Shown here piece by piece: positions 8,568 through 19,118 of a stretch of DNA of 64,000 nt. The number at the start of each line of letters is the position of its first letter. Position 1 is the stretch's first letter. Source of the stretch: Nocardioides sp. URHA0032. GTDB lineage: Bacteria > Actinomycetota > Actinomycetes > Propionibacteriales > Nocardioidaceae. The notes under the pieces are model-generated. The model was not told the origin of the DNA. It did not search any database and worked only from the letters and a program-made list of their open reading frames with translations. The translations under genes were made by a program, and so were the position numbers. Location of the stretch: positions 186,001 through 250,000 of the forward strand of contig NZ_KK211160.1 in the NCBI RefSeq assembly GCF_000620645.1, written 5' to 3'.

Positions 8568-9250
8568 ACGTCGTCGTCCTCACGGGAGCCGGCATCTCCG
8601 CCGAGAGCGGGGTGCCGACGTTCCGCGACGCGGACGGGCTGTGGGAGGGCCACCGCGTCGAGGACGTCGCGACCCCAGAGGGCTACGACCTGCAGCCCTC
8701 GGTCGTGCACCGCTTCTACGACGAGCGCCGGGCATCGCTCAGCCGCGTCGAGCCGAACGCCGCCCACCGGGCGCTCGCCCGGCTCGAGGACCAGCTCGGC
8801 GACCGGCTCCTCGTCGTGACGCAGAACATCGACGACCTCCACGAGCGGGGCGGCTCCACCCGGGTGCTGCACATGCACGGGGAGCTCAGGTCTGCGCTCT
8901 GCCGGGCCTGCCGAGGCCGGACGCCGTGGGAGCACGACCTCGCCGACTACCCGCCCTGCCCGCGCTGCGGGGTGAGCGAGCTCCGGCCGGACGTGGTGTG
9001 GTTCGGCGAGATCCCGTACCAGATGGACCGGATCCAGGACGCCCTCGACGCGGCCGACCTGTTCGTCTCGATCGGCACGTCCGGGGCCGTCTACCCGGCC
9101 GCCGGCTTCGTCCAGTTCGCCGCCCGGGCCGGTGCCCGCACCCTGGAGCTCAACCTGCAGCCCAGTGCGGGCACGCACCTGTTCGACGACGCCCGGCACG
9201 GCCCGGCGTCGTCGCTCGTGCCGGCGTGGGTGGACGACCTGCTGCGATAG
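8564..9250 (+). CDS. NAD-dependent protein deacylase, sirtuin class III
   Basis: Sir2 enzyme of 228 residues that removes acyl groups from lysines using NAD. Seen: GAGISAESGVPTFRD (NAD-binding), TQNIDDLHERGG, the catalytic His in HMHGE (His105), and four zinc ligands C113-x2-C116 and C132-x2-C135. Tyr52 and Arg55 in FYDERR match the Y-x-x-R pair that lets CobB/SIRT5-type sirtuins bind succinyl or malonyl lysine, so desuccinylase activity is predicted. GTG start overlaps the preceding gene by four bases. It is the last gene of the GTPase-methyltransferase-sirtuin operon. Confidence 0.93.
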   Translation: MNVVVLTGAGISAESGVPTFRDADGLWEGHRVEDVATPEGYDLQPSVVHRFYDERRASLSRVEPNAAHRALARLEDQLGDRLLVVTQNIDDLHERGGSTRVLHMHGELRSALCRACRGRTPWEHDLADYPPCPRCGVSELRPDVVWFGEIPYQMDRIQDALDAADLFVSIGTSGAVYPAAGFVQFAARAGARTLELNLQPSAGTHLFDDARHGPASSLVPAWVDDLLR

Positions 9251-9260
9251 CGTGCGCGCC

Positions 9261-9962
9261 ATGGCACGCATCGCACTGGCACTGGCAGGCATCGGCGCGA
9301 TGGCGGTCCTGACCGCGTGCGGTGGCAACGACTTCGCCGACGGGTCGGCCGACTCGATCGTGAAGTCCTCGAAGGACGCCATGGGCGGCCTGAAGGCGGT
9401 CAAGGTCGAGGGCGACCTCACCACGAGCGGCCAGGCGATCTCGATCGACCTCCAGGCCAACTCGGACGGCGACTGCACCGGCTCGCTCGGCATCGCGGAC
9501 GGCACGGCCGACCTTCTCGGCGTGGGTGGCGTCACCTGGATGAAGCCCGACGAGGCGTTCTGGCGGTCCTTCGCCGGTGACACCGCGGACCAGGTGATGG
9601 CAGTCGTCGGCGACAAGTGGGTGGTCGTGCCGGACGGCGAGGACTCGATCAAGCAGTTCTGCGACGTCGACGAGCTGCTCGACCAGCTGCTGTCGGACAC
9701 CGAGGGTGAGAAGGCGACGTTCAGCAAGAACGGCACGGACACCGTGGACGGCGACGACGTCGTCAAGGTCGACCGCGAGGACCCCGAGGACGGCACCTCG
9801 ACCGGGTACGTCCTCGTCGACGACCCGCACTACCTGGTGAAGATCGAGAAGACCTCGGGCGACGACACCGGCACCGTCACGTTCTCCGCCTTCGACGAGG
9901 AGTTCGACGTCTCCGCGCCGTCGGACGACCAGGTCGTCGACCTCAGCAGCCTGGCCGGCTGA
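9261..9962 (+). CDS. LppX/LprG-type lipoprotein, putative
   Basis: Exported lipoprotein of 233 residues. The signal peptide MARIALALAGIGAMAVLTAC ends in a lipobox with the cysteine at residue 20. The mature part is acidic and begins with SADSIVKSSKDAMGGLKAVKVEGDLTT, which resembles the opening of LppX/LprG-like actinobacterial lipoproteins that form a lipid-binding cup, but the match is by impression. It starts ten bases after the sirtuin gene on the same strand and may be co-transcribed. It is convergent with the flavin oxidoreductase gene, with one base between the stops. Confidence 0.75.
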   Translation: MARIALALAGIGAMAVLTACGGNDFADGSADSIVKSSKDAMGGLKAVKVEGDLTTSGQAISIDLQANSDGDCTGSLGIADGTADLLGVGGVTWMKPDEAFWRSFAGDTADQVMAVVGDKWVVVPDGEDSIKQFCDVDELLDQLLSDTEGEKATFSKNGTDTVDGDDVVKVDREDPEDGTSTGYVLVDDPHYLVKIEKTSGDDTGTVTFSAFDEEFDVSAPSDDQVVDLSSLAG

Positions 9963-9963
9963 C

Positions 9964-10980
9964 TCAGGGGCAGAGCGACCCGAGGATGTCGCGCGCGGCA
10001 CCCGGGCGGATCGCGCGGTGCCCGGCGCCGGCCCACAGGTGCAGCAGGTCCGGCTCGTCGTTCGCGGCCGCCCAGGCGCGCAGCGGCGCCGTGAGGTGGT
10101 GGACGGCGGGGTAGCCGACCGGTGCGCCGTCGTCGTACGTCGTGCTGAAGCGGTTGCGCAGCCCCCGGGCGACGCGGCCGGTGAAGGCCCGCATGGTCAC
10201 CGTCCCGGGGAAGCGATCGGGGGCGGCGAGCGCGGCCCGGTGGACCGGACGGGTGCCGGCCTCGTCGGCGAGCAGCAGCATGGTGCCGACGGCCACGGCC
10301 TCGGCGCCGGCCTCGAGCAGCGCCGCCACCTGATCCGCCCCGGTGACGCCGCCGGCGGCGACGACCGGCAGCCCGGTCGCCGCGCGCACCCCGGTGACGA
10401 GGTCGAGCAGCGGGACGTCGTTCGGCGTCCGGTGCTGGTCGAAGGTGCCGCGGTGCCCGCCCGCGTCCTGCGACTGGACGACGAGCCCGTCCACCCCGAG
10501 CGCCGCGGACTCCCGGGCCTCGTCGACGTCGGTGACCGTGGCCAGCAGGCGCGACCCGGCCCGGCGCAGCCGGTCTGCCGTCGCCGCGTCGGGGAGGCCG
10601 AACGTGAAGCTGACCCACGGGACCGGCTGCTCGACGAGCAGGTCGACCTTCGCGGGCCAGTCGTCGTCGTCGGACCAGCGCGGCTCGGGCACGGCGATCC
10701 CGGCCCGCTCGTACTCCGGTGCGATCCGGTCGCGGTACGCCGTCACCGCCGCCCGGTCGAACGGCGCGTCGTCCGGCACGAACAGGTTCACGCCGACGTC
10801 GTCGGTGTGCTCGCGCACTGCCGCGAGGTCACCGGCCAGCTGCTCGGCCGATCGGTAGCCGGCGGGCAGGAAGCCGTACGACCCGGCCGCGGTCGCGGCC
10901 GCCACCAGCTGCGGTGTCGACGGCCCGCCGGCCATCGGCGCGGCGAGCACCGGGAGTCCGCCCAGGCCGAGCCCGGTCAC
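9964..10980 (-). CDS. nitronate monooxygenase-type FMN oxidoreductase
   Basis: TIM-barrel FMN enzyme of the 2-nitropropane dioxygenase/nitronate monooxygenase family, 338 residues. Family marks are the N-terminal [20 protein letters not shown], the FMN/active-site block [15 protein letters not shown] and the phosphate-binding strand [30 protein letters not shown]. The His in GGHRG is the usual catalytic residue. These enzymes oxidise nitronates to carbonyls and nitrite; some have other substrates. Its start overlaps the stop of treZ by four bases, so it is the last gene of the trehalose operon, a link with no obvious biochemical reason. Confidence 0.87.
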   Translation of the reverse strand: MTGLGLGGLPVLAAPMAGGPSTPQLVAAATAAGSYGFLPAGYRSAEQLAGDLAAVREHTDDVGVNLFVPDDAPFDRAAVTAYRDRIAPEYERAGIAVPEPRWSDDDDWPAKVDLLVEQPVPWVSFTFGLPDAATADRLRRAGSRLLATVTDVDEARESAALGVDGLVVQSQDAGGHRGTFDQHRTPNDVPLLDLVTGVRAATGLPVVAAGGVTGADQVAALLEAGAEAVAVGTMLLLADEAGTRPVHRAALAAPDRFPGTVTMRAFTGRVARGLRNRFSTTYDDGAPVGYPAVHHLTAPLRAWAAANDEPDLLHLWAGAGHRAIRPGAARDILGSLCP

Positions 10981-12722
10981 CCGAGCACCGCGCCCGCGTG
11001 GGCCGGCAGCACCAGCCGGCCGTCGGCCAGGGTCGCGCCCGCCGGCGTCGCGAAGAGCAGCTCGCCGCTCTCCACGGGCAGGCCGGCCTCGGCGTCACCG
11101 AAGTTCACGACGACGAGCATCCCGCCCCGGCGCATCGTGAAGAGCCGGGACTCCTCGTCGGCGGTGCACGCGACCGATCCGAAGGACGGGTCCGTCAGGT
11201 CCGGGTGCTCACGGCGCAGGCGGGCCAGGTCGCGGTAGGCCTCGAGCAGGACGGCGTGTCGCCCGGTCGCGGCCTCGGCCCAGTCGAGCTTCGAGCGCGT
11301 GAACGTCTCGGGGTCCTGGGGGTCCGGCACCACGGCCGGGTCCCAGCCCATCTTCTCGAACTCCCTGATCCGGCCCTCGGCCGTCGCGCGGCCGAGGTCG
11401 GGCTCGGGGTGGGAGGTGAAGAACTGGAACGGCGTGGATGCGGCCCACTCCTCGCCCATGAAGAGCATCGGCGTGAACGGGCCGCACAGCGTCAGCAGGG
11501 CCGCGCACGCCAGCTGGTCGTCGTCGAGCACCTCGGTGATCCGGTCGCCGCGGGCGCGGTTGCCGACCTGGTCGTGGTTCTGGTTGCACACGACCAGCCG
11601 CCACGTCGGCATCGCGCGCACGTCCACCGGGAAGCCGTGCGGACGCCCCCGGAACGACGACCAGGTGCCGTCGTGGAAGAAGCCGCGCTCGCACACCTTC
11701 GCCAGCGAGGACAGCGGCTCGAAGTCCGCGTAGTAGCCGGTCGTCTCGCGCGTCAGGGCGACGTGCACCGCGTGGTGGAAGTCGTCGCTCCACTGGGCGT
11801 CCAGCCCGTAGCCGCCCGCCTCGCGCGGCCGCACCAGGCGGGTGTCGTTCAGGTCGGACTCGGCGATGAGGGTCAGCGGCCGGCGCTGGTGCGCCGACAG
11901 CGCCGCCACCTCGATGGCCATCTCCTCGAGCAGGTGCTGGTGCGCCGCGTCGTTGAGGGCGTGCACGGCGTCGAGCCGCAGGCCGTCGACGTGGTAGTCG
12001 TCGAGCCACATCCGGACGTTGTCGAGGATGTAGCGGCGCACCTCGTCGGAGCCTGGCCCGTCGAGGTTGAGGAAGTCGCCCCACGTGTTCGCGCCCTGCT
12101 TGAGGTAGGGCCCGAACTCCGGCAGGTAGTTCCCGGACGGGCCGAGGTGGTTGTAGACGACGTCCTGGATCACGCCGAGGCCGGCCGCGTGGCAGCCGTC
12201 GACGAAGCGCTGGTAGGCCTCCGGGCCGCCGTAGCCCTCGTGCACCGCGAACCAGCCGACGCCGTCGTACCCCCAGTTGTGGGTGCCGTTGAAGGCGTTC
12301 ACCGGCATCACCTCGACCAGGTCGACGCCGATCTCGCGGAGGTGGCCGAGCTTCTCGAGGGCGGCGTCGAAGGTGCCCTCGGGCGTGAAGGTGCCGATGT
12401 GCAGCTCGTAGACCACGGACCCGGCCAGCTGCCGACCGGTCCAGGCCCCGTCGTTCCAGGTGTAGCGGGACGGGTCGTGGGTTCGCGAGCGCTGGTGGAC
12501 GCCCGCCGGCTGATGCCGCGACCGCGGGTCGGGTCGGGGCGTGTCCGCGTCGTCGATCAGGTAGCCGTAGTCGACCTCCTCTCCGGCCCGGTCGGGAACG
12601 GGCTGCGCCGGTGTCCACCAGCCGTCGACTCTTCGGGTCATCTCGACGGTGGCATCCCCCACCGACAGCCGCAGCCGTCGTGCACCGGGCGCCCAGACGT
12701 CGAACGGTCCGCGGGTCGTCAT
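10977..12722 (-). CDS. treZ: malto-oligosyltrehalose trehalohydrolase
   Basis: Cytoplasmic GH13 enzyme that splits free trehalose from the end of maltooligosyl-trehalose. The 581-residue product has an N-terminal beta domain ([13 protein letters not shown]), then the (beta/alpha)8 barrel with [14 protein letters not shown], the nucleophile region [11 protein letters not shown], the acid LIAESDLND and [11 protein letters not shown]. The block [19 protein letters not shown] is typical of TreZ. ATG at 12722 follows a GGGAGGAC ribosome site and overlaps the treY stop by four bases. It works after TreX and TreY in making trehalose from glycogen. Confidence 0.96.
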   Translation of the reverse strand: MTTRGPFDVWAPGARRLRLSVGDATVEMTRRVDGWWTPAQPVPDRAGEEVDYGYLIDDADTPRPDPRSRHQPAGVHQRSRTHDPSRYTWNDGAWTGRQLAGSVVYELHIGTFTPEGTFDAALEKLGHLREIGVDLVEVMPVNAFNGTHNWGYDGVGWFAVHEGYGGPEAYQRFVDGCHAAGLGVIQDVVYNHLGPSGNYLPEFGPYLKQGANTWGDFLNLDGPGSDEVRRYILDNVRMWLDDYHVDGLRLDAVHALNDAAHQHLLEEMAIEVAALSAHQRRPLTLIAESDLNDTRLVRPREAGGYGLDAQWSDDFHHAVHVALTRETTGYYADFEPLSSLAKVCERGFFHDGTWSSFRGRPHGFPVDVRAMPTWRLVVCNQNHDQVGNRARGDRITEVLDDDQLACAALLTLCGPFTPMLFMGEEWAASTPFQFFTSHPEPDLGRATAEGRIREFEKMGWDPAVVPDPQDPETFTRSKLDWAEAATGRHAVLLEAYRDLARLRREHPDLTDPSFGSVACTADEESRLFTMRRGGMLVVVNFGDAEAGLPVESGELLFATPAGATLADGRLVLPAHAGAVLG

Positions 12723-14980
12723 GCGTCCTCCCTCACCAGCAGCGCGACCGGGTGGGTGTCGAGCAGGTCGGCGAGCCGGCCGTCCGTGGCCGACCCGGTC
12801 AGCACGTCGTGCCACCGCCCGGGGGGCAGCTCGAGCACGGTGTCGCCCCAGCCGCCGCGCGCGGCGAGGCCGGCCGGCAGCCGGGTGGCGACGGCGACCG
12901 CGCCGCCGCGGTCGAACGCGAGCACGTGGTCGGCGGCCGGTCCGGAGGCAGCCACCGGCGTGTACGTCGTGAACAGGTCGGCCCGGTCGCGCCGCAGCCG
13001 CAGGGCGGTGCTGGTGACGTGCAGCTTCTCGACCGCGTCGTCGCCGTCCTCGCCGGCGAGCACCGCGGCCCGGTGGTCGAAGTCGACGGGGCGGCGGTTG
13101 TCCGGGTCCACCAGCGACGTCTCCCAGAGCTCGCTGCCCTGGTAGACGTCCGGCACGCCGGGCATCGTGATCGCGAACAGCTTCAGGGCCAGCGAGTTCG
13201 ACCGGCCCGGTGCGTCGACGAGGGCCGCGAGCTCGCCCAGCACCCGCTGCACGTCCGGGGACTCGAAGACCGCGTCCACGGCGGCGTGCACCGCGGCCTC
13301 GTACTCCTCGTCCGGCTCGGTCCACATGGTGCGGTCGCCGGCCTCGCGCATCGCCTTCTCGGCGTACCCGTGCAGACGGTCGCGCAGGTCGGGGAGGTGG
13401 TCGGTGGTCCACGCGCCCAGGACGGCCTGCCAGAGCAGCGAGCCGAAGCCCGGGTCGGGGACCGGCGCGAGCCGGAGCAGCTCGGCCAACGCGGTCTCCC
13501 ACGCGTCCGGGATCTCCGCGAGCACGGTGATCCGGGCGCGCACGTCCTCGCCGCGCTTGGTGTCGTGGGTCGACAGCGCGGTCATCGCGTGCGGCCAGTC
13601 GCGCTGACGCCCGGCCATGGCGTCGTGGAAGTCCGCGACCGACACCGAGAAGACCGACGGGTCCGCACCGACCTCGTTCAGAGACGTCAGCCGGGACCAG
13701 CGGTAGAAGGAGCAGTCCTCGACGCCCTTGGCCATCACCATGCCGCTGGTCTGCTGGAACCGCCGGGCGGGCTGCGAGTAGGGGTCGGACAGCACCGGCA
13801 GCAGGGCGTCGTACGTCGCGGCCAGGTCGGGCCGGTGCTTCCGGGCGAGGTCGAAGGCCTCGTCGAGGTGCTCGCGGCCACCGGGCAGGTAGGAGCGGTA
13901 GACCGGGAAGCAGGCGAGCAGCTCGGCGACCGCGTCCTCGACGTCGGCGAACGGGAGCGGGACGATCCGCAGCACCTCGCGGGTGATCCGGCGGACCTCG
14001 GAGTGCAGGATGCCGTCGGCGACGGCGCGCTTGTTGTCGTGGACCATCGCCGCCCAGTCGACCGGCGCTCCGCGGAGCCGGGCCTCCAGGGCATCCAGCG
14101 GGGCCTCGCCCGCCGGGTCCGTGAGCACCCGGTCGAGCAGGACGAGAGCGTCGTACCCCGTCGTGCCCTGCGTGGCCCAGCCGGCCGGGAGCGCCTCGCC
14201 GGGCTCGAGGATCTTCTCGACGAGCACGTAGGCGCCGCCGGTCATCGCGGCGAGGTCGTCGAGGTAGCGCCGCGGGTCGCGCAGGCCGTCGGGGTGGTCC
14301 ACCCGCAGGCCGTCGACGAGCCCCTCGTCGAGCCAGCGCCGGATCTCGACGTGGGTGTCGGCGAACACCTCCGGGTCCTCGACGCGCACGGCGGCGAGCG
14401 TGTTGACCGCGAAGAACCGCCGGTAGTTGAGGTTGTCGTCGGCCTCGCGCCAGTTCACCAGCCGGTAGTGCTGCTCCTCGAGCGTGGTCGTGCCGGGCGC
14501 AAGCGGGAAGCGGTGGTCGTGGTAGCGCACCTCGCCGTCCTCGATCCGGATCGCGCCCTCGTCGCCGTCGCCGACCACCGGGACCAGGAGCTTCCCGTCG
14601 CCCGCGGCCCAGTCGACGTCGAACGCGGTCGCGTGCTCGGACTCGCGGCCCAGCGCGAGCAGGTCCCACCACCACGGGTTCTCGGCCGGCGTGGCGACGC
14701 CGACGTGGTTCGGGACGATGTCGACGAGCACGCCCATGCCGAGGCGTCGCGCCTCGGCGGACAGCGCGGCGAGACCCGCGGCGCCGCCGCGCTGCGGGTC
14801 GACGCGGTCGAACGCGACGACGTCGTACCCGTGCTGGCTGCCGGGCTCCGACGCGAGGAGCGGGGACAGGTAGACCCAGTCCACCCCGAGGTCGTGGAGG
14901 TACGGCAGCCGCCGGGCGGCCTCGAACAGGTCGAACTCCGGCGTGATCTGGAGCCGGTACGTCGAGACGGGGACTCGCAC
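12719..14980 (-). CDS. treY: malto-oligosyltrehalose synthase
   Basis: GH13 intramolecular transglucosidase that turns the reducing-end alpha-1,4 link of a maltodextrin into alpha,alpha-1,1, giving maltooligosyl-trehalose. The 753-residue product begins [22 protein letters not shown], the standard TreY opening, and has [20 protein letters not shown], the acid VEKILEPGE and [14 protein letters not shown]. The GTG at 14980 is chosen by this alignment and lies five bases after the treX stop; the frame is open further upstream but reads as non-coding. It is the middle gene of treXYZ. Confidence 0.95.
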   Translation of the reverse strand: MRVPVSTYRLQITPEFDLFEAARRLPYLHDLGVDWVYLSPLLASEPGSQHGYDVVAFDRVDPQRGGAAGLAALSAEARRLGMGVLVDIVPNHVGVATPAENPWWWDLLALGRESEHATAFDVDWAAGDGKLLVPVVGDGDEGAIRIEDGEVRYHDHRFPLAPGTTTLEEQHYRLVNWREADDNLNYRRFFAVNTLAAVRVEDPEVFADTHVEIRRWLDEGLVDGLRVDHPDGLRDPRRYLDDLAAMTGGAYVLVEKILEPGEALPAGWATQGTTGYDALVLLDRVLTDPAGEAPLDALEARLRGAPVDWAAMVHDNKRAVADGILHSEVRRITREVLRIVPLPFADVEDAVAELLACFPVYRSYLPGGREHLDEAFDLARKHRPDLAATYDALLPVLSDPYSQPARRFQQTSGMVMAKGVEDCSFYRWSRLTSLNEVGADPSVFSVSVADFHDAMAGRQRDWPHAMTALSTHDTKRGEDVRARITVLAEIPDAWETALAELLRLAPVPDPGFGSLLWQAVLGAWTTDHLPDLRDRLHGYAEKAMREAGDRTMWTEPDEEYEAAVHAAVDAVFESPDVQRVLGELAALVDAPGRSNSLALKLFAITMPGVPDVYQGSELWETSLVDPDNRRPVDFDHRAAVLAGEDGDDAVEKLHVTSTALRLRRDRADLFTTYTPVAASGPAADHVLAFDRGGAVAVATRLPAGLAARGGWGDTVLELPPGRWHDVLTGSATDGRLADLLDTHPVALLVREDA

Positions 14981-14985
14981 CGCGA

Positions 14986-17172
14986 TCAGGCCTTGCGCGC
15001 CTGGGAGGCGGCGACCGACGCCGCGACGGAGAGGTCCGGCTCGTCCTCGGCCTCGATGTGCTCCCGCAGCACGACCATGCTGCGGGACGGGATCGTGAAC
15101 GTCTCCCCCGCCGCGAACGTGCCGTCCTCGTCGGCCGAGCCGCCGGTGTCGATGACCACGTCCCACGCGTCGGCGTACTCATCGGGCGGCAGCGTCACCT
15201 GCGCCTCGCCGTCGGCGTTGAAGTACAGGAGGAAGTGGTCGTCGACGATCTTCTGCCCGCGCTCGTCGAGGCCGGCGATCCCGTGCCCGTTGAGGTACAT
15301 CCCGAGCGCCTTCGCCCCGTCGGCCCAGTCCTCGTCGTCCATCGGCCGGCCGTCGAGGTGCAGCCAGACGATGTCGTTGAGCCGGTCACCGTCGCCGCCG
15401 TCCGGCACGCGCACGGTGCCGCCCGTGAAGAACCGCTTGCGGCGGAACGTCGGGTGGTCGCGCCGCAGCCGGGAGACCGCGGCGGTGAACTCGACGAGCG
15501 GCCCGTCGGCCTCGTCCCAGTGCACCCACGACAGCTCGTTGTCCTGCGCGTACGTGTTGTTGTTGCCCTGCTGGGTGCGGCCGAGCTCGTCGCCGTGCAG
15601 CAGCATCGGCACGCCCTGGCTGAGCAGCAGCGTCGCGATGAAGTTCCGCTGGGCCCGGGCGCGGGCGGCGAGGATGTCCGGGTCGTCCGTCGGGCCCTCG
15701 ACGCCGTGGTTCCAGGAGCGGTTGTGGCTCTCGCCGTCGTTGTTGTCCTCGCCGTTCGCCTCGTTGTGCTTCTCGTCGTACGACACCAGGTCGCGCATCG
15801 TGAAGCCGTCGTGCGCGGTGACGAAGTTGATGCTCGCGAACGGGCGCCGGCCGGAGTGCTCGTAGAGGTCCGACGACCCCGACAGGCGGGACGCGAACTC
15901 ACCGAGCGAGGGCTCGCCCCGCCAGAAGTCGCGGACGGTGTCGCGGTACTTGCCGTTCCACTCGGTCCACTGCGGCGGGAAGCCGCCGACCTGGTAGCCG
16001 CCCGGGCCGATGTCCCACGGCTCCGCGATCAGCTTCGCCTGGCTGACGACCGGGTCCTGCTGCACGAGCTCGAAGAACGTCGAGAGCCGGTCGACGTCGT
16101 AGAACTCGCGGGCCAGCGTGGACGCGAGGTCGAAGCGGAACCCGTCGACGTGCATCTCGGTGACCCAGTAGCGCAGCGAGTCCATCAGCAGCTGGAGCGA
16201 GTGCGGGTGCCGGACGTTCAGGCTGTTGCCGGTGCCGGTGTAGTCCATGTAGTACCGCTGGTCGTCCTCGACGAGGCGGTAGTACGCCGCGTTGTCGATG
16301 CCCTTGAAGCTCAGCGTCGGGCCGAGGTGGTTGCCCTCGGCCGTGTGGTTGTAGACCACGTCGAGGATGACCTCGATGCCGGCGGTGTGCATGGCCTTGA
16401 CCAGCGACTTGAACTCCTGCACCTGCTGCCCGAGCGCGGCCTGCCCGTCCCGCGCCGCGGAGGAGTAGTCGGCGTGCGGGGCGAAGAACCCGAGCGTGTT
16501 GTAGCCCCAGTAGTTGCGCAGCCCCTGGTCCAGCAGCGTGCTGTCCTGCACGAACTGGTGCACCGGCATGAGCTCGATCGCGGTCACGCCGAGCTTCATG
16601 AGGTGCTCGATGACGGCCGGGTGCGCGAGGCCGGCGTACGTGCCCCGCAGCTCCTCCGGTACGTCGGGGTGCAGCTGGGTCAGCCCCTTCACGTGCGCCT
16701 CGTAGACGACGGTCTCGTTGTACGGGTAGTCGAGGCGCCGGTCGCCCTCCCAGTCGAAGAACGGGTTGATGACCACGCCGTGCGTCATGTGCGGCGCCGA
16801 GTCGTCGTCGTTGCGCGAGTGCTCGTCGCCGAAGTTGTAGGAGAACAGCGCCTGGTCCCAGTCGATCTCGCCCGCGGTCGCCTTGGCGTACGGGTCGAGC
16901 AGCAGCTTGCTCGGGTTGCAGCGCAGCCCCTGCTCGGGGTCCCACGGTCCGTGCACCCGGTACCCGTAGCGCTGCCCCGGCTGCACCGTCGGCAGGTAGC
17001 AGTGCCACACGTACGCGTCGACCTCGGTGAGCTCCACCCGGGTCTCGGCGCCCTCGGCGTCGAAGAGACACAGCTCCACCCGCTCCGCGACCTCGCTGAA
17101 CAGCGCGAAGTTCGTGCCGCTCCCGTCGAATGTCGCTCCCAGCGGGTACGCGCGCCCCGGCCAGACCTCCAC
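14986..17172 (-). CDS. treX: glycogen debranching enzyme TreX/GlgX
   Basis: GH13 isoamylase-type enzyme that hydrolyses alpha-1,6 branches of glycogen, supplying linear maltodextrins to TreY and TreZ. The 728-residue product has an N-terminal CBM48-like region ([20 protein letters not shown]), then [11 protein letters not shown], the nucleophile region [10 protein letters not shown], the acid [15 protein letters not shown] and [13 protein letters not shown]. The GTG at 17172 is preferred because a GGTGGAG ribosome site stands six bases before it and homologues begin at VWPG; GTGs at 17175 and 17184 are alternatives. It is the first gene of the operon, divergent from the DHA2 exporter. Confidence 0.94.
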   Translation of the reverse strand: MEVWPGRAYPLGATFDGSGTNFALFSEVAERVELCLFDAEGAETRVELTEVDAYVWHCYLPTVQPGQRYGYRVHGPWDPEQGLRCNPSKLLLDPYAKATAGEIDWDQALFSYNFGDEHSRNDDDSAPHMTHGVVINPFFDWEGDRRLDYPYNETVVYEAHVKGLTQLHPDVPEELRGTYAGLAHPAVIEHLMKLGVTAIELMPVHQFVQDSTLLDQGLRNYWGYNTLGFFAPHADYSSAARDGQAALGQQVQEFKSLVKAMHTAGIEVILDVVYNHTAEGNHLGPTLSFKGIDNAAYYRLVEDDQRYYMDYTGTGNSLNVRHPHSLQLLMDSLRYWVTEMHVDGFRFDLASTLAREFYDVDRLSTFFELVQQDPVVSQAKLIAEPWDIGPGGYQVGGFPPQWTEWNGKYRDTVRDFWRGEPSLGEFASRLSGSSDLYEHSGRRPFASINFVTAHDGFTMRDLVSYDEKHNEANGEDNNDGESHNRSWNHGVEGPTDDPDILAARARAQRNFIATLLLSQGVPMLLHGDELGRTQQGNNNTYAQDNELSWVHWDEADGPLVEFTAAVSRLRRDHPTFRRKRFFTGGTVRVPDGGDGDRLNDIVWLHLDGRPMDDEDWADGAKALGMYLNGHGIAGLDERGQKIVDDHFLLYFNADGEAQVTLPPDEYADAWDVVIDTGGSADEDGTFAAGETFTIPSRSMVVLREHIEAEDEPDLSVAASVAASQARKA

Positions 17173-17292
17173 CACGTTCTCCACCCTGCCAGTCCGCTCG
17201 ATTGGATCGATCAAAGCACGGTGTACCCCCCACCGGCACCCGCCGAACCTCCGGGGGAACAAATCACACCCGGCGGTAGGTTGCCGCGGGAC

Positions 17293-18750
17293 ATGGCCGT
17301 CAACGAGATCTCCCGCGCCAGCGTCGGACTGCGCAGCGAGCGCGGGCCGGTGCTGCTCGCGGTCATGCTCAGCATCGGGCTGGTCGCGATCGACTCGACG
17401 ATCCTCGCGACGGCGGTGCCGGCGGTCGTCGCCGACCTCGGCGGCTTCAGCCAGTTCCCGTGGCTGTTCTCGATCTACCTGCTGGCCCAGGCGGTCACGG
17501 TCCCCGTGTACGCCAAGCTCGCGGACCTGGTCGGCCGCAAGCCGGTGATGCTGGTCGGCATCGGGCTGTTCCTGCTCGGCTCGCTGCTGTGCGGCCTCGC
17601 CTGGAGCATGGGCGCGCTGATCGCGTTCCGGGCCGTCCAGGGCATCGGCGCGGGCGCGGTCCAGCCGATGAGCATGACGATCGTCGGCGACATCTACACG
17701 CTCGAGGAGCGCGCCAAGGTCCAGGGGTACGTCGCGAGCGTGTGGGCGCTGTCGGCGGTGGTCGGCCCGACGCTCGGTGGCGTCTTCACCGACTACCTCT
17801 CGTGGCGATGGATCTTCTTCGTCAACCTGCCGCTCGGCATCGCCGCGTTCGTGGCCCTCTGGCGCCGGTTCGAGGAGCGCGTGGAGCGGCAGCGGCACAC
17901 CATCGACTACGCCGGCTCGCTGCTGCTGACCGGCGGCGGGATCCTGCTGCTGCTGGCACTGCTCGAGGGCGGCGTGCGCTGGTCCTGGGACTCGGCCACC
18001 AGCGTCTCGCTGTTCGCGGTGGCCGCCGTGCTGCTGGTCGGCTTCGTGCTCGCCGAGCGCCGCGCGCCGGAGCCGGTGCTGCCGATCTGGGTGTTCCGCA
18101 AGCGCGTCCTGCTGTCGGCGATGCTCGCCTCGCTCGTCGTCGGCGTCCTGATGATGGGGCTGTCGTCGTACATCCCGCTGTACGCGCAGAGCGTGCTCGG
18201 CCACGACGCCCTGGTGTCCGGCCTCGCGCTGGCCGCGATGACGCTCGGCTGGCCGATCGCGGCGTCCAACTCGGGGCGGCTCTACCTGACGATCGGGTTC
18301 CGGGCCACGATGCTGATCGGCAGCGTCATCGGCTTCGTGGGCGCCGCACTGCTGCTGCTCATCGACACGGACAGCTCGATCTGGCTGCTGGCCGCGCCGT
18401 GCTTCGTGATGGGCCTGGGCTTCGGCCTGGTCGCCAGCCCGTCGGTCATCGCGGCGCAGTCGTCGGTGACGTGGCAGCACCGCGGCGTCGCGACCGGCAG
18501 CACCATGTTCGCGCGCTCGGTCGGCAGCGCCGTCGGCGTCGCGGTGTTCGGGGCGATCGCCAACGGCGTCGTCGCCTCGAGGCTGGGCCGCGGCGTACCC
18601 GACCTCGAGCACCTGACCCCGGACGTCCTCAACCCGGCCATTCACGCGGTGTTCGTGGCGTCGGCGGTCTTCGCCCTCGCGCTGCTGCCGGTCGGCCTGC
18701 TCATGACCCGGAGGATCAGCGAGCCGACGGCACCGCCAGGATCGAGCTGA
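17293..18750 (+). CDS. DHA2-family MFS drug exporter
   Basis: Proton-coupled exporter of the EmrB/QacA (DHA2, fourteen-helix) type, 485 residues. Motif A is AKLADLVGRKPVMLVG after helix 2, and motif C-like VVGPTLGGVFTDYLSWRWIFFVNLPLG is the family's most telling segment. Further halves carry the DHA2-specific extra helices and a short polar C-terminus. ATG at 17293 sits 120 bases from the treX start on the opposite strand. The 3' end overlaps the ArsR gene tail-to-tail by 35 bases, so the two transcripts are partly antisense. Substrates are unknown. Confidence 0.92.
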   Translation: MAVNEISRASVGLRSERGPVLLAVMLSIGLVAIDSTILATAVPAVVADLGGFSQFPWLFSIYLLAQAVTVPVYAKLADLVGRKPVMLVGIGLFLLGSLLCGLAWSMGALIAFRAVQGIGAGAVQPMSMTIVGDIYTLEERAKVQGYVASVWALSAVVGPTLGGVFTDYLSWRWIFFVNLPLGIAAFVALWRRFEERVERQRHTIDYAGSLLLTGGGILLLLALLEGGVRWSWDSATSVSLFAVAAVLLVGFVLAERRAPEPVLPIWVFRKRVLLSAMLASLVVGVLMMGLSSYIPLYAQSVLGHDALVSGLALAAMTLGWPIAASNSGRLYLTIGFRATMLIGSVIGFVGAALLLLIDTDSSIWLLAAPCFVMGLGFGLVASPSVIAAQSSVTWQHRGVATGSTMFARSVGSAVGVAVFGAIANGVVASRLGRGVPDLEHLTPDVLNPAIHAVFVASAVFALALLPVGLLMTRRISEPTAPPGSS

Positions 18751-19024
18751 GCACGCCGGGGTAGGCCGCCTCGACGTCGGCGAGACGCAGCCGCTGGTGG
18801 GTCTTCCCGGCGATCAGCTCGACCTCGATCACCCCGGCCTCGCGCAGGATCTTGAAGTGGTGGCTGGCGGTGGACTTGCCGATGCCGTCGTAGAGCTGCC
18901 CGCACGCCACGGGCGCGCCGTCCGGATCGAGCCGCCGGAGCATCTCGAGCCGCACCGGGTCGGAGATCGCGGCGAGGACGTCCTGCAGGGGCGCCACGGG
19001 CGGCCGCTCCTGGTTGTCGCTCAC
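18716..19024 (-). CDS. ArsR-family transcriptional regulator
   Basis: Winged-helix repressor of 102 residues. The DNA-binding part is DPVRLEMLRRLDPDG followed by YDGIGKSTASHHFKILREAGVIEVELIAGKTHQRL, where SxASHHFKIL is the ArsR recognition helix. No clear metal-binding CxC pair lies in that helix; a single Cys (VACGQLY) stands just before it, so the inducer may be organic. It is divergent from an MFS gene, with two palindromic sites in the gap, and is thus the probable repressor of that transporter and itself. It overlaps the end of the DHA2 exporter gene. Confidence 0.92.
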   Translation of the reverse strand: MSDNQERPPVAPLQDVLAAISDPVRLEMLRRLDPDGAPVACGQLYDGIGKSTASHHFKILREAGVIEVELIAGKTHQRLRLADVEAAYPGVLSSILAVPSAR

Positions 19025-19041
19025 ATGACCCTCCTCACATC

Positions 19042-19098
19042 GGTTTGATATCCATCGAACCGGAGTCTACGGTGATGCCTGTTCGATCTACGTCGAAC
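19042..19098. promoter_or_regulatory. two palindromic sites, probable ArsR operators
   Basis: The 94-base gap between the divergent ArsR and MFS genes holds two related inverted repeats: GGTTTGAT-N4-ATCGAACC at 19042-19061 (one mismatch) and GTTCGA-N6-TCGAAC at 19081-19098 (perfect). Both share the half site TTCGA or TTTGA, and both lie near starts, as expected of operators bound by the ArsR product. Confidence 0.7.
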
Positions 19099-19118
19099 TT
19101 AGCACGAGGAGGAAGCCG

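Noticed and set aside
15058-17292. A very long plus-strand frame running into the DHA2 exporter
   Set aside because: It is the antisense shadow of treX; exporter similarity begins only at ATG 17293.
17173-18645. Long minus-strand extension upstream of treX
   Set aside because: It is the antisense of the DHA2 exporter, with Arg/His/Asp-rich composition and no family motif; treX similarity starts at VWPG.
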